Below the pieces are notes generated by a model. The model saw only the letters and a list, made by a program, of their open reading frames with translations, was not told the DNA's origin and did not search any database. Made by a program: the position numbers and the translations under genes. A stretch of 64,000 nucleotides of DNA. Origin: Clarkia xantiana subsp. parviflora (Eukaryota > Streptophyta > Magnoliopsida > Myrtales > Onagraceae). Location: the NCBI GenBank assembly GCA_036873135.1, contig JAPTYO010000008.1, positions 28,918,761-28,982,760 on the forward strand, written 5' to 3'. This document shows, piece after piece, positions 22,603 through 33,404 of this stretch (its first letter is position 1; every line of letters begins with the position of its first letter).

Positions 22603-22995
22603 TGGTATCAGAGCCTATTTGGTCCTGTGCGATGCCATTCCTTAATTGGCTAGAACCAGATCATATCAGAACTGCTACTATTCTTGATAATCCAATTTAT
22701 GATGAGTATACTGACGATGATGACATCACAGCGACCATCGACATCTCCCACCTTCCATGATTTTGGATTCATCCTTTCCCCGGGCGCCAGGAGTGACTTC
22801 GAAGGCTTATTGACCTCCGATTTCGGATACATGCCACAAGGCAAATCGACCCCAATGTTGGCACCCATACCACCCTCGATTAACGCTTTGCGTGAAAAAA
22901 AATTATGCTTATGTGGCTAAGTTTTTTTCCTACTTTCTATTACTGGTCTTCGTTGCGCAAGATTCGAATGCAAATCTTCTCTTCCCCGGAGAGAA
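22603..22995 (+). mobile_element. Short internal domain of the TRIM: PBS, no polyprotein, PPT-like end
   Basis: It starts TGGTATCAGAGCC, the initiator tRNA-Met PBS, and ends with purine-rich CCCCGGAGAGAA before the 3' LTR. Only about 390 bp separate the LTRs, far too little for gag-pol, so this is a terminal-repeat retrotransposon in miniature. A frame at 22684-22920 (78 codons, with GATGATGATGACATC and a Pro/Ser-rich part) resembles no gag I know and may be a captured exon fragment. Confidence 0.7.
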
Positions 22996-23369
22996 TGATG
23001 TGGTAGAAGGTCGGATTTTAGCGTGAGAATACAAATTTTCATGCGGAAATGACAGTTTGAGCAAGATCCATAATATTATGGGCTACGATATATTTCGGCC
23101 AAATTCATTCGTTTAGAGGGTTAAAATTGTAATTTATGTTTCTTTAGGTGTTTTTTTTTTTTTATCAAATTTCAGTTTTTGTTGGATTATTTGTTAATTT
23201 CGGAATTATCTAGAATTAGGGTTTTTGTTTCAGTATTTAAATTATGTTTAGCTGTCATTTACCTTCGGTTGAATTTTATATAAAAAAGTCGAGATTTTCA
23301 TCCATTTTTTTTTTATTTTTATATTTGTTGAATTAACGAATTATGTGCTTCATGTCTCATTACGCTTCA
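22996..23369 (+). mobile_element. 3' LTR of the TRIM-like retroelement
   Basis: It starts TGATGTGGTAGAAGG directly after a purine tract and ends near CATTACGCTTCA, paralleling the 22208-22596 LTR with scattered substitutions. No exact 5-bp target duplication is visible outside it (GAGTT on the left, TTCTG on the right), in line with an old or recombined insertion. The DNA from 23370 to 23920 shows nothing recognisable. Confidence 0.72.
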
Positions 23370-23920
23370 TTCTGTATATATCATAAAAGTGTTAGGTACA
23401 GGTAGGTGTATTACGATTTATAGAATACCATGCACCCTTTAGTTACGTCTAACCCTAAACTGTTGGCTAGCCAAATACAATCTGAACACGCATTAAAAAA
23501 GCATTGGTTATTATTGGAGTAGTATAGATACAAGACGTGTGCATGTGTATTCATAATAATGCATATACATGTGATAATTGGTTAAATTAGAATAATTAGC
23601 ACAGATAATGTGGACGACAAAATGTCACGTTGTTCACATTAGGTACGTACCAACTACTACGTACCAAACTCACACGAGTTTACTGCACGTCCATATGAAG
23701 TGAACAGAGAACCTGTTTGAATAATAATACTATTTGCCGCCATTATTGGAACATGCCATGTTGAACAACATGGTAGGCCGCACCTCCGATCCAGTATTTC
23801 CCCTTCTAATTAACTTGCCCATCTTGTTAGGGGTGTCGTCACGGTACCCGCAGTTCATGAGATGGTTTTAATAGGAGAAGCCGAGAAGGTATAAACATTT
23901 ACGGAGTGGGATTAAGGTAT

Positions 23921-24321
23921 TGGGGGTCGTGGTGCACTGCCGGGTAGATACAACAGAAACTATATCAAGATATGTGCGAGGTAACTAATACGCAGCGGAA
24001 ATTAGTGTACATACCTACTTAACTTTATTAAGGGAGAATGGTTTTCTTTTGATCTCACCACAAAGGAGGAGAGAATTAGCCTTAATAAACCGTCCCAGCA
24101 CTCCCTATTTATAAGAGGAGCAAAGTGGACAAAAGTCCACTTTGCTCCTAATAATATTCGGCCGGCCACTATACTAGGGAGGCCTAATTTTGGGCCTCTC
24201 ATGTCAATTGGGATTTTAGGTCTAGCCCAAAATACTTAATGTGACATTACCTAATTACTTAGGTAATTAGCTTATGTTAATGGGCTCCCAATTACGGCGG
24301 CCCATTATCCAAATGCCAACA
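23921..24321 (-). mobile_element. 3' LTR of copia element B (outer end approximate)
   Basis: On the minus strand it starts TGTTGGCATTTGG at 24321, directly after the purine-rich GAGTAGGAGC. It shares with the LTR at 12010-12586 the blocks AATTACGG.G.CCCA and ACGCAGCGGAA and a TATTTATAAGAGGAGCAAAG block next to the promoter. The outer end near 23921 is placed by comparison only. Confidence 0.65.
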
Positions 24322-25400
24322 GCTCCTACTCGCTGAATGAGAGGGTGCCGATCAATATGTTGTCGTCCAACACATCAGCATTTGGTCTTCCATCCAATCC
24401 CTGCTCCGAATAGTTAATACAAGGTTTGCCGTGCGACCGGCGGACACGACAGGCATTGTGCTACTTATCTGTTAGGAGTGATGTAGCGCCCGCGGAACGT
24501 TGATTCCCCATGTATAATCAACCTGTGGAAAAATAAAGTGGCCCGCTGTATCCTAGGTCAACTGTCATTCTCCAATTGCCCAGTTTCCACATAGGAATAC
24601 ATCTTCAGGGCATCCGTACAAGTATTCACAACCTTCAACTAATATCAGGCTGGTGGCCACCTAGTGAATACAAGAGTCAGATAATTACAGGTGTACATGA
24701 CCATCCCCATCGCTCATACCCTTAGTCAAACCCAACCGGTTTCCAAAGACGTAGTCACTTGACATTTTTGTTCAGCACTACGCTCGTATGCCGGGAAGCG
24801 AACACTGAGCCAGACCTTAAGTATGAGTTCCGAGTCCGTGAGGATACTTTGGATGCCTTCATATAGCATCCGGGATCAGTCACACGCTCAAGGTGAAGAA
24901 GTTTGTGCCCATTCGAATCTCGTGGATTCTGTCTAGCACAACCGAGCCTAACCCCGTGGTCGAACATGGCACGCGCAGTATGAAGTGCGCGTGGATAACA
25001 TAACCTTAATTTAGACAGGAATGTGAAATGTCATACGCTATCACAGATTTATCATCTAGCCCAGAATGTGGATGTCTAATGAAAAAAGTTCATTACGGCG
25101 ATTTGCAGAACGTAGATCATGTCATGTTACCCCGAAACCAAATGATTGTCCTGCTTAAGAAGGTTTGCCACCGTGGTTCTTTGCTGGTCTTGATATGGTA
25201 GAGGTCCCCCTCTCCGTCAAGACGGCCGAGCCTGTGTGACGAGGCTTGGCCCACATTCGACATTATTTCATTTTGGAGGTTGACCCTCCTACGACCGTAA
25301 AAATCCGATGTAATTTAAACATTATGACGTCGTTAGTATCATAAACTCAAATTGAAATTCATTATATTCAAATATTACTTCAAATCTCAAAATTTTATCA
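24322..25400 (-). mobile_element. 3' non-coding region of copia element B
   Basis: About 1.1 kb between the RNase H stop codon and the 3' LTR, without coding frames. The same region of element C at 61714-62787 can be matched in reverse complement (for example CATGTCATGTT / AACACAACATGATC, CGACCACGGGG and GTACAAGTATTCACAACC). A long untranslated 3' region is therefore a feature of this copia family and not a local accident. Confidence 0.6.
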
Positions 25401-27360
25401 TCACAATACAAACCACTTAAACCCTACAGAGTCCCAGTACTTTAACATGATTTTCGAAACATCCATGCGTAAAGGTTTAGTTAATGGGGCAGCCTTCATA
25501 CTTTCAGTGGGCAAGTATTCTACAGTGATTAATTTGTCCTCAACCATATTCTTAGCATAATTATATTTCACATCAATGTGTTTCGTCCTGCTATGGTACT
25601 TAGGGTTCTTAACTGCTGCAATTGCTGCTTGACTGTCAGAGTACACCTTTACAGGCTTACTTCCGTCCTGGACGCCAAGCAATGCAGTTAAGAGCCTATT
25701 AAGCCAGACCGCTTCCGTTGCGTTCTTAGAGAGGGCCACGGATTCAGATTCCATCGTAGACAGCGCGACACATGATTGCTTATTGCTCATCCGTGAAATG
25801 ACGGCATTAGCAAGGAGGAATACTCCTCCTGAGGTGGACTTACGATCATCCGGATCGCCACTGAACCCAGTCAATTTTAGTTTTCCACCCTCAGAGCACA
25901 GTCCATAGTCGGCAGTACCTTTCAGGTATCGAATAATTCGTTTCACGACCTTTAAATGTTGATAGCCAGGTTTGATTGGAACCATGCTAGTAGGCCCACT
26001 GCGTAACAGACGTCTGGATGAGTGCATTGCATGGCATACATTAAGCTGCCAACCATATTAAGGTATTCTGCACTTTTCATCTGTTCACGCTCAGCCAGAT
26101 CTTCTGGGCCGTCATGTTTCGACAACACGCACCCAAACACAACCGGCGTATCCACGGGTTTGACATCTTGTAATCTAAACATTTTCAACAATTTGTTAAT
26201 ATAGGATTCTTGAGAAAGACATAGCTTCTGAGAAGCCCGATCCCTAGAAATCTTAATACCTAGTGTCACGTGCCTGGAAAACTGGTGCTAGTTGGAGCAC
26301 ACCCTACGTCTACTACTTCTAGAGTAGCTTTTGTAAATAAAGCTCTTTAGGGGGAGGGGGGGAGTAGTAGTTGGAAGCCAGGACAGGACGTGATGGATGT
26401 GGATCTCTCCCCCCATACATGGGGTGTCGCTTACAAGCCAATGGCTGGTTTCCAATGTCCTGGTTGTTATCGGTAAGACGTTGCATATCCTTCGGGATCC
26501 TGCTGGTTCGGGAGCTAATGCCGCTCTCCTGATGATGGCCAGGGCAGGCCGAAAACCAGTTAAGCTGCTCTCCGGAGCAAAGACCCCTAACCACAGCCCG
26601 TTCCGTCCGTATGCGCAGTGCGAGTTGGGCTTCGAGAACTGATCTTGGGAGAGAAGAGGGCTGATCCGGACATGGGAGTGCCGGATGCCTCGCAGGCGTA
26701 TTCCGCTGGGAGCGTGGAAAGCTCCAAGCCCGTGACACTAGGATGTACGTGGCTTCTCCCATGTCCTTCATCTTGAATACAGATGCTAACCAGAACTTTG
26801 ATTCATTCATGTAACTCACATAATTCGCGGCAATCAGTATGTCATCTACATATAATGTCAAGATGACGTACTTTGACCCAGAGGTCTTAGTGTACACGCA
26901 TGAATCCTCGTGAAGATTCACGAATCTGTTTTCCGACGATTTCCTCGTGGAATTTGCGGTACTATTGTCGGGATGATTGTTTAAGACCATAGATGGATCT
27001 TTGAAGTTTACAAACTTTACGTTCGTTACCAGGAGTAATGAAACCCTCCGGTTGCTCCATATAGATCTCTTCCTCCAGGTTTCCGTGGAGGAACGCAGTC
27101 TTAACATCCATTTGGTGCAGCTCTAGATCGAGGATGGCAACCAAGGCCAAAATGACCCGAACTGTGGTGTAACGTACAGTCGGTGAGTATGTCTCATCAA
27201 AGTCCACTCCGTGAAGTTGGGTATATCCTTTCGCAACGAGTCGAGCTTTGTATCGCTCGACGACTCCATCAGCAATGAGTTTAAGTTTCAGAACCCACTT
27301 AGCACCTATGGCTCTGCGGTTAGTAGGCAAATCAACCAAAGACCAAACCGGATTAGCTAA
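25401..27360 (-). pseudogene. Copia element B: reverse transcriptase-RNase H remnant, interrupted
   Basis: The minus strand encodes the C-terminal half of a Ty1/copia polyprotein in broken frames. 26962-27339 has RT blocks [33 protein letters not shown] and [12 protein letters not shown]. The frame 26319-27107 has the catalytic LYVDDILIAAN and KMKDMGEATYIL. 25952-26269 resumes with LGIKISRDR. 25401-26027 is RNase H (STMESE, VKVYSDSQAAIAA, RTKHIDVKYN, LTKPL). RT is split by the 474-bp insertion at 26264-26737; removing it restores ..TYI-L-GIKIS. Further frame changes near 27040 and 26000 mean the copy is dead. Its 5' part is missing upstream of RT at 27360. Confidence 0.88.
26264..26737. mobile_element. 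474-bp insertion in copia RT with TG...CA ends (solo LTR or TIR element)
   Basis: The insert begins TGTCACGTGCC and ends CCCGTGACA, so the terminal TGTCACG / CGTGACA are inverted repeats. CTAG flanks both sides (26260-26263 and 26738-26741). Removing one CTAG plus the insert rejoins the RT codons for YILGIK exactly. TG...CA ends suggest a solo LTR with a 4-bp duplication. The same data fit a TIR element GTGTCACG with a TA duplication. It is GC-rich compared with its surroundings. The open frame running through it is incidental. Confidence 0.75.
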
Positions 27361-28599
27361 ATTTTAAATTGTTTTCCCATTGATTTAACGTCAGCAATTT
27401 AGTTTGTGTCTTTAAATTAGGTTAATTGTACTGGTTTTGAAGAAATTTTATTTGCATATAGCTTTTACCCAATTGCTCTAAGAAATAAATTACTTAATGA
27501 CATACGACCATTATTGAAATTTTCTCACTTTGGTAATATGATTAGTGATATTTTAAATTTGGGTATATACGACTTGATAGAATTTATTCTCAATTTTATG
27601 AAAAGAATTTTTACTTTTACAGTTTCGCTCGCACCTGCCTTAAGAGAATTCATTTCGAGTTATGGTCGTATTATGATCTTATAGAGATTTTGATGGGTAT
27701 AAAGTTGTTTATACAAAATCTTGAAAAATATCGACGACTAGTGGGTGTTAATTCATAGTGATTACGATGAAGTTGATATCACCTTAACTTTGGACAAGTA
27801 ATATAACTTATCACTAAGCGTGAAGATCCTATAACAGTCTCTCTTATTTTCGAACCTTGGTTATAGAGATAAATCTTATAAATTATAAAACTTGTCCTTG
27901 AGAACCATTTTGAGTTCTTACATGATTCGACTTGCACTATAATGATCTACTCTTATAAATATTTGGATTTGCCTAAATGTTTATATGATTTATTAGGCAA
28001 ATCGTTGTATACCCGGGTTTATCCTAAATGATATATATAGCTTTTGCTATTTGTAAGTTTGGATAATTTGTTAATAATTATGGGTTAGGCCGAAAGCAGC
28101 AAGACAATCATGATATACATCTAGGATATTTGGACCATATCATGATATATATCTGGAGATGTTTTGATTATATCATGACTTTTCAGAGTATTGACAGTCT
28201 TGGGTGCTTGTGTTGCTCTGATTGTGTTGGTTGCTCTGATTTTTTTGGCATCCACATTTGTGGATGCTAAAAGTGTTTCACACTTATAGTTGCCTCAATT
28301 ATTGCAGCTGAGGTGTGTTTATTTAGTTATCAAATAAACACTTAGAATTACATCATTTATAATGACAAATTTGTGGCCTACTCTGAAATCAATTATTAGG
28401 CTTATGGTTAGAGCTTCAGTTTTGATTGCATGTCGCCGAGAACAATGCAATAGCCTTAACCATTTTGTTATAAAATTTGTCATATGCCTCTCCCAAAAGT
28501 ACAAATTCTAAATGAACTACACTCTGACATTGATGTCTAAGCTTTTGTTATTGAGTTCATTTTGAATGAGAAAATATATTTCAGTAGCATACTTTAGTT
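27361..28599. other. AT-rich DNA without genes, left flank of the gypsy insertion
   Basis: I find no domain, paired repeat ends or RNA gene. The sequence continues beyond the gypsy element at 40788. The phrases TTTAGTGGGAGTCTGC (40838) and TTTAGTGGGAGTTTG (41088) are of the type seen near copia polypurine tracts, so the host DNA is probably the 3' non-coding part of an older retroelement. Confidence 0.4.
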
Positions 28600-28604
28600 G
28601 TTCA

Positions 28605-29479
28605 TGTTGGGTTTTGATCTCCGGACGAAGCTCGAACCCGACCGTCTGCGCGCCCGACCCTGCAATAAGGGAAAAACAAGGCTTGTGCCCGGTAATCCCC
28701 CTCCGAAGCTTAAGTCAGAACTCAGAACATGATGTCTAAGAACTGATATATGTATTATAGTTTCAATCAAAACGTAAAAAATGAGAAGAGGTATGAACTT
28801 GTATTTATAGAGAATGGAATATATGGCAACTGGCCCATACATTTATGGTGCACCGATACCTTAGAATGGAAAGTGGTATATGCACACTTTCCTTTTTGGA
28901 GAGGGGATTACTTATTTATTTTCGGGACAATGTAGCTTCTTCTTGGGGAAGATACGAACCCGAAGCCTTATGTCCAGTTAGTCCTTCGTTTTATAAACAG
29001 AAAGGATGAGACGACTCATCCTTATAGAGAGAGTCGTTTTTTGTTACGCGGAGGAGGGACGATTCCTTCTCTAAGGAGAGGATCGTCTCTCCCTCATGGG
29101 AGAGGGGACGATCCCCTCTCTTGGAGAGGGTCGTCCCTCTCGCCTGGGAGAGATGACGATCCTCTCTCTTGGAGAGGGTCGTCCCTCCCGCCTGGGAGAG
29201 GGGACGATCCTCTCTCCAGGAGAGGGTCGTCCCTCTCTCTTTGGAGAGGGGACAATCCCCTCTCCTGGGAGGGGGTCGTCCCTCTCTCTTTGGAGAGGGG
29301 ACGATCCCCTCTCCTAGGAGGGGGTCGTCCCCCTCTCCTTGGAGAGGGGACGATCCCTTCTCTTGGAGAGGGTCGTCCCCCTCTCCTTGGAGAGGGCTTA
29401 CTTCATATTTGTCCGTCTAGAGGGTCGTCTAGCCCGATTAGCGGAAATTATTAACCGGTTCTTAGACCGATATCCATCA
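28605..29479 (-). mobile_element. 3' LTR of the Tat element, 875 bp
   Basis: On the minus strand it starts TGATGGATATCGG at 29479, directly after the polypurine tract, and ends CCCAACA at 28605. A TATA box, CTATAAATAC, reads on the minus strand at 28801-28810. An array of GGAGAGGGGACGATCCCCTCTC-like GC-rich palindromic units fills 29041-29400, with about 160 bp less of it than in the 5' LTR. Confidence 0.93.
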
Positions 29480-30667
29480 CTTGCCCCCGAGACTGATGTA
29501 GACTTTGTCTGCATTTGGCTCTATCTTATAACGAAAATTCATCAAGTATCTATCTTTCCCGAAATAATAAGTGTAAAAATATACGATAATTTATTGACGT
29601 ATCGTTCCTTTTTGAGAAACATTTACGTATTTTCAGTATCTGTCCATATTTATGTGAAAAATGGGTTTGTCTCCTTTAATCCCATCCTTTAGATGGAGGA
29701 GATCCAATGGTCTAGATTAAAACCCTAGCCATACCTCTAACTTGGAATATATATATATACCCCTTTTTTTTTTTACTTTGCCTCCACTCACTTTCACCAC
29801 TCTTCACCAAATTACTCTCTTTCCCTCTAGAGTTTTTCTCTCAAGTAAGGAGGAGAGAAAATCCGGCCAAGGAGGCGTGTCTGAGGAGGCAACGGAGGTC
29901 GTCCCCTTCGAGAAGGTCGCTGGAGTCGTCTTCTTCGAGGGAGGAGGTTCGCCCGGTGCTGTCGCCGCTGCGTGGAGGTCGTCTGTGGGGAGGTCGTCCG
30001 TGGGGATCGTCCGACTGGGATGCTGGGATCGTCCGACTTGGGGAATCACACCGTGCTGGGGTCGTCCGGCTTGCGACTGAGGTTCGTTTGAGGAGATCGT
30101 CCGACTGAGGGACCGCTGGGGCTGTCAAGGTCGTCCATCTGTCGTTCCGTGTCGGTGGGTCGTCTGTCCAGCGGATCGTTCGTCCGTCCGGTGGATCGTC
30201 CGGCTCAGGTAAGACCCCTTTTCGCTCTAAAATTTGCTTTTAATTGCAAAATTGATGACATAACTTGATGCCTTTACTTCTAATTTATTAAACACGTATA
30301 GTTGTCAACTTGAAATCGAATGTTTTACCACCCTTATGAGTGTTTTTCAATTGGATTGTCTAAAAGTTACAACTTCCCATGTGTAGTTAATCTCGAACCA
30401 CTTGTAAAGTTGTGAGGACTATGCCCCCGAGCAAAATTTTGCGAAGTAACATAGACATCATACATTGTAAATCCAAAAGATAAATGAATTGTTGTATGTC
30501 TTAGCAAATTTTGTTGGGTGTTGTAGGTTGGAAGTAACGCCTACGGCAGGCTAAATTTGAATTTTGATCGTTCCGAAGGTATAGGAGATCGTTCATCAAG
30601 TTTCTGATCGAGGCGACACCCTAAATCTTCCTAATTTGTCACTGGCTTCTTACTATACAGTAAGACC
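29480..30667. other. Tat element 3' region: polypurine tract and leader of the antisense gene
   Basis: The minus-strand polypurine tract occupies 29480-29491. On the + strand, TATATATATACCCC near 29747, CT-rich leader sequence, and a GTCGTCC/GATCGTCCG-rich segment (29890-30205) precede the antisense ATG at 30668. GTAAGACC at 30210 and TACAGTAAGACC near 30656 could border a leader intron, which I cannot confirm. Frames of 81-112 codons here are composition artefacts. Confidence 0.45.
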
Positions 30668-33093
30668 ATGGGTGAGTCTTCTTCCCCTAGGAACTTTTTC
30701 ACCCCCCCGGATTTGAAACGAAACAGGCTAGTTAGTGTATATTATGAAGAGGTTGTGGAGCTTTTGAATGTGGACGGTACTCTTAATTGTCGAAACCCTG
30801 TTGGAGTCAAACATCCTCGAGGTGAGGAACCTATCACCGAACCTCGCGAAGGAGAATCTGTTGTCTATTTAGCCCAAGTCCATGCAGGACTTCGTTTTCC
30901 CTATTGTTCTGAGCTCCTAGAGGCATGTTCTTATTGGGGAGTAGCTCCTACTCAATTGACTCCTCATGCTATTAGGATGTGGGTAGGCTTTCGTATACTT
31001 TGTGCGACTCATTCTTGGACGTATTCCTTGAATTTGTTTCGACTCTTTCACACATTCACTACCCATGGTAATAGTAAAGTAGGAACAGTATCTTGTCGTC
31101 TTCCTACATTCGCGGATAGGTTAAACACTCGGATGAAGGCTCCACCTCTTTCTTGGACTTCGGGTGAATATCTCGTTCCCAAGCATCCGAATGACAATGC
31201 GAAGTGGAAGGAATACTATTTCCTTTGTGAGGATGGGGGTGTGCCTTGGGAAATCCGTCCTCGTTTCCGAGAAGATTCGGTTCTCTACCACGAGTTGTTC
31301 TCTAAGGAGAAGAAGACTTTGTCTCTTATCCATGCCTTTCACAGTTCTCCTGATTTTACTTCCTATGATTCCCAATTAACTGATGAAGACTCTTTATCTA
31401 GAGCGAACATTCGAGCTTTATTACCTACTTCTTCGGTATAATTTCTATTACTCTAATCCACTCTTATTTCCTGCGTAGGAGGGATTGCTGATGATTTCAT
31501 ACCGCAGGAGGTTGCTAGGAAAAAACGAAAGGCAAAATCTATTGCAGATAAAGGAAATCCTACAGCTGTTGCCTCGAAGCCCTCCGGAGCACCTAATGAT
31601 GGCGCCTCTTCTGGTCCTAAACTGAAGAAGGCTCGTTTCTCTCAGCATGAAGCTTCTGGTTCCCGTCCTTCTAGTGGTAACCATATGTTTTTTCTCTTTT
31701 GCCTAGATATGTCTTTTATTGTGTCATACTCTAAGGATACTCTCCCCTTGTTATTTTGATTTTCCATTGCAGGTTCCAAGAAGAAGGTGGATGCCAAGTC
31801 CGACAAGGGAAAAGGTGTCGCTCTCCCTAAGGCAGTTACCGCCCTGGAAAAGGGGAAAAGCCGTTGCTTCCTCCAAAAAATCATCGGCACATATGGCTAA
31901 GGATAAGGCGTCTGCGAAACCTGTTAAGGTCTCTGGAAGTGAAGGAAGTCCGGAGTCAGCTCGAAGTGCTACCATGGCCGGACCGGATGATCCTGTCGGT
32001 TTCTTTGGTCGACCTTTTGACTTCGAAGATGACATATTTGATCAGGAGAGTTATCGGAGCAGGTCGAAACGCATGCATGAGCGATGGTATCCTGCTTCCT
32101 CTCTAAAGGATTTGCCCTTCCTTCGCGGTCATTCGGTGCTCGATCCAGATGTCGGACTTCATCTTTTGAATGCCATGGTGCCTCCCGGTGATCGTGTTCG
32201 GCTAGATTTGAGCCCTTCAGCTGTCCAAGGTTTGCTGAGGGATCACATGTCTCGACTCGCTCAGGTATAATACTATATGCTACAACTTATTCTTATGAAC
32301 TCCTTTTTATGGTTAATTATCTTCCCTTTCCTTTTCCATAGGTTGTTGCTATGGAGAAGAATTTAGCATACAGGACCACTGTGATGTCTTTGCAGCTTGC
32401 TGATCTTCGCAGCAAAGTTTCTCAGAATCCGACTGAGTCTCCCGGCGAGATTTCCAGAGTATTGGGGCAAGAAATTGAAGAATTGAAGGAAAAGATCCAG
32501 AAGATGGAGTCCGATGCCGAGCAACAAGCGGAGGCATCTCGTCTTTCACTGGAGGCAGCCATTCATGAGCGGGACGATGCTCTTAAAGAACATGACAAAC
32601 TGAGGGAAAGTTCTAAGGCTCGAATTTCTTCGTTGAATGTGAAGATTGCTTCCTTGGAGGTTGGGCTCGAATTTCTTCGTTGAATGCGAATGCCGAGATT
32701 GCCGCTTTTGGGGCCAAGGAGGATGCTATCAAGTCTGAAGGTGTCACCGAGTATATGAACTCAGAGGCATTTCATGTGCATGCTAAGAGTCACGCGAAGA
32801 ATCTGATTACAGGGGCCATTGGAAGGATTTCTGAACAGTTACATGAGATGGATCCCAACCTCCCTTTCGAGAAAGTTCCTGAGATTCACAAGTATGCTAT
32901 TTGGCACCTTCGTAATATTGGGGCCATTGCTGACACCTCATCCAGTGAAGAAGACTCTCAAGCTTTTGCAAATGTGCCTGGCTCCAGGTCTGCTACCCCG
33001 TCTGGAGATGATTCTGCCTCTGGTGCTGATCCTCCGGCTGACCCATCAGATCGAGATGAAGAGACCGACGAAGAAGTCCAAATCGATGATTAG
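30668..33093 (+). pseudogene. Antisense multi-exon gene of the Tat element (putative gypsy-type transposon N-terminal domain)
   Basis: A + strand gene opposite to gag-pol. Exon-like blocks: 30668-31435 (start ACCATGG), 31479-31676, 31773-32264 and 32342-33093, with GT...AG borders. Block 1 (256 aa) has GLRFPY, then QLTPHAIRMWVGFRILC. I recognise this as the conserved N-terminal part of the plant family called putative gypsy type transposon (PF04195-like). Block 2 is basic (RKKRKAK, a likely nuclear signal). Block 4 is coiled-coil-like, ending in an acidic Asp/Glu tail. Lesions: the phase between blocks 1 and 2 is off by one; a one-base slip near 31850 in a purine run; and a 47-bp tandem duplication (start points 32617 and 32664) that shifts the frame. 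Such antisense ORFs are known in Tat-clade elements; the function is unknown. Confidence 0.8.
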
Positions 33094-33404
33094 TGTCGAC
33101 GACTTATTTCATCTCCTAAAAAATCTATCTATCTAGTATTTTGTTTGATATATATTCTAGCTATCTGTTTTGCCACCTATCAAGGTGTAGAACTATCCTT
33201 GCGTTATGTTTAGGTATGGTACGAGACCCTTATCTTTGACTTTTCACCGAAGTTGTGTTTAAGTAAACTATGTACTTTTCGCATAATTCTTACTTTTGAA
33301 TGAATACTATGGTTTTTCTGATATCGATATGATATGAAAATACTTTATCTTACCACCTCGTTACCTGAAGAGTGTATCGATCATTTTGTCAATCCATGAG
33401 ATCC

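Noticed and set aside
26319..26745. Open frame running from copia RT into the 474-bp insert
   Set aside because: Read-through into the insertion by chance. The true RT continues on the other side of the insert.
29041..29454. Gly/Arg/Pro/Ser-rich frames in the Tat LTRs (also 40184-40723)
   Set aside because: They translate the GC-rich LTR repeat array and differ with each frame.
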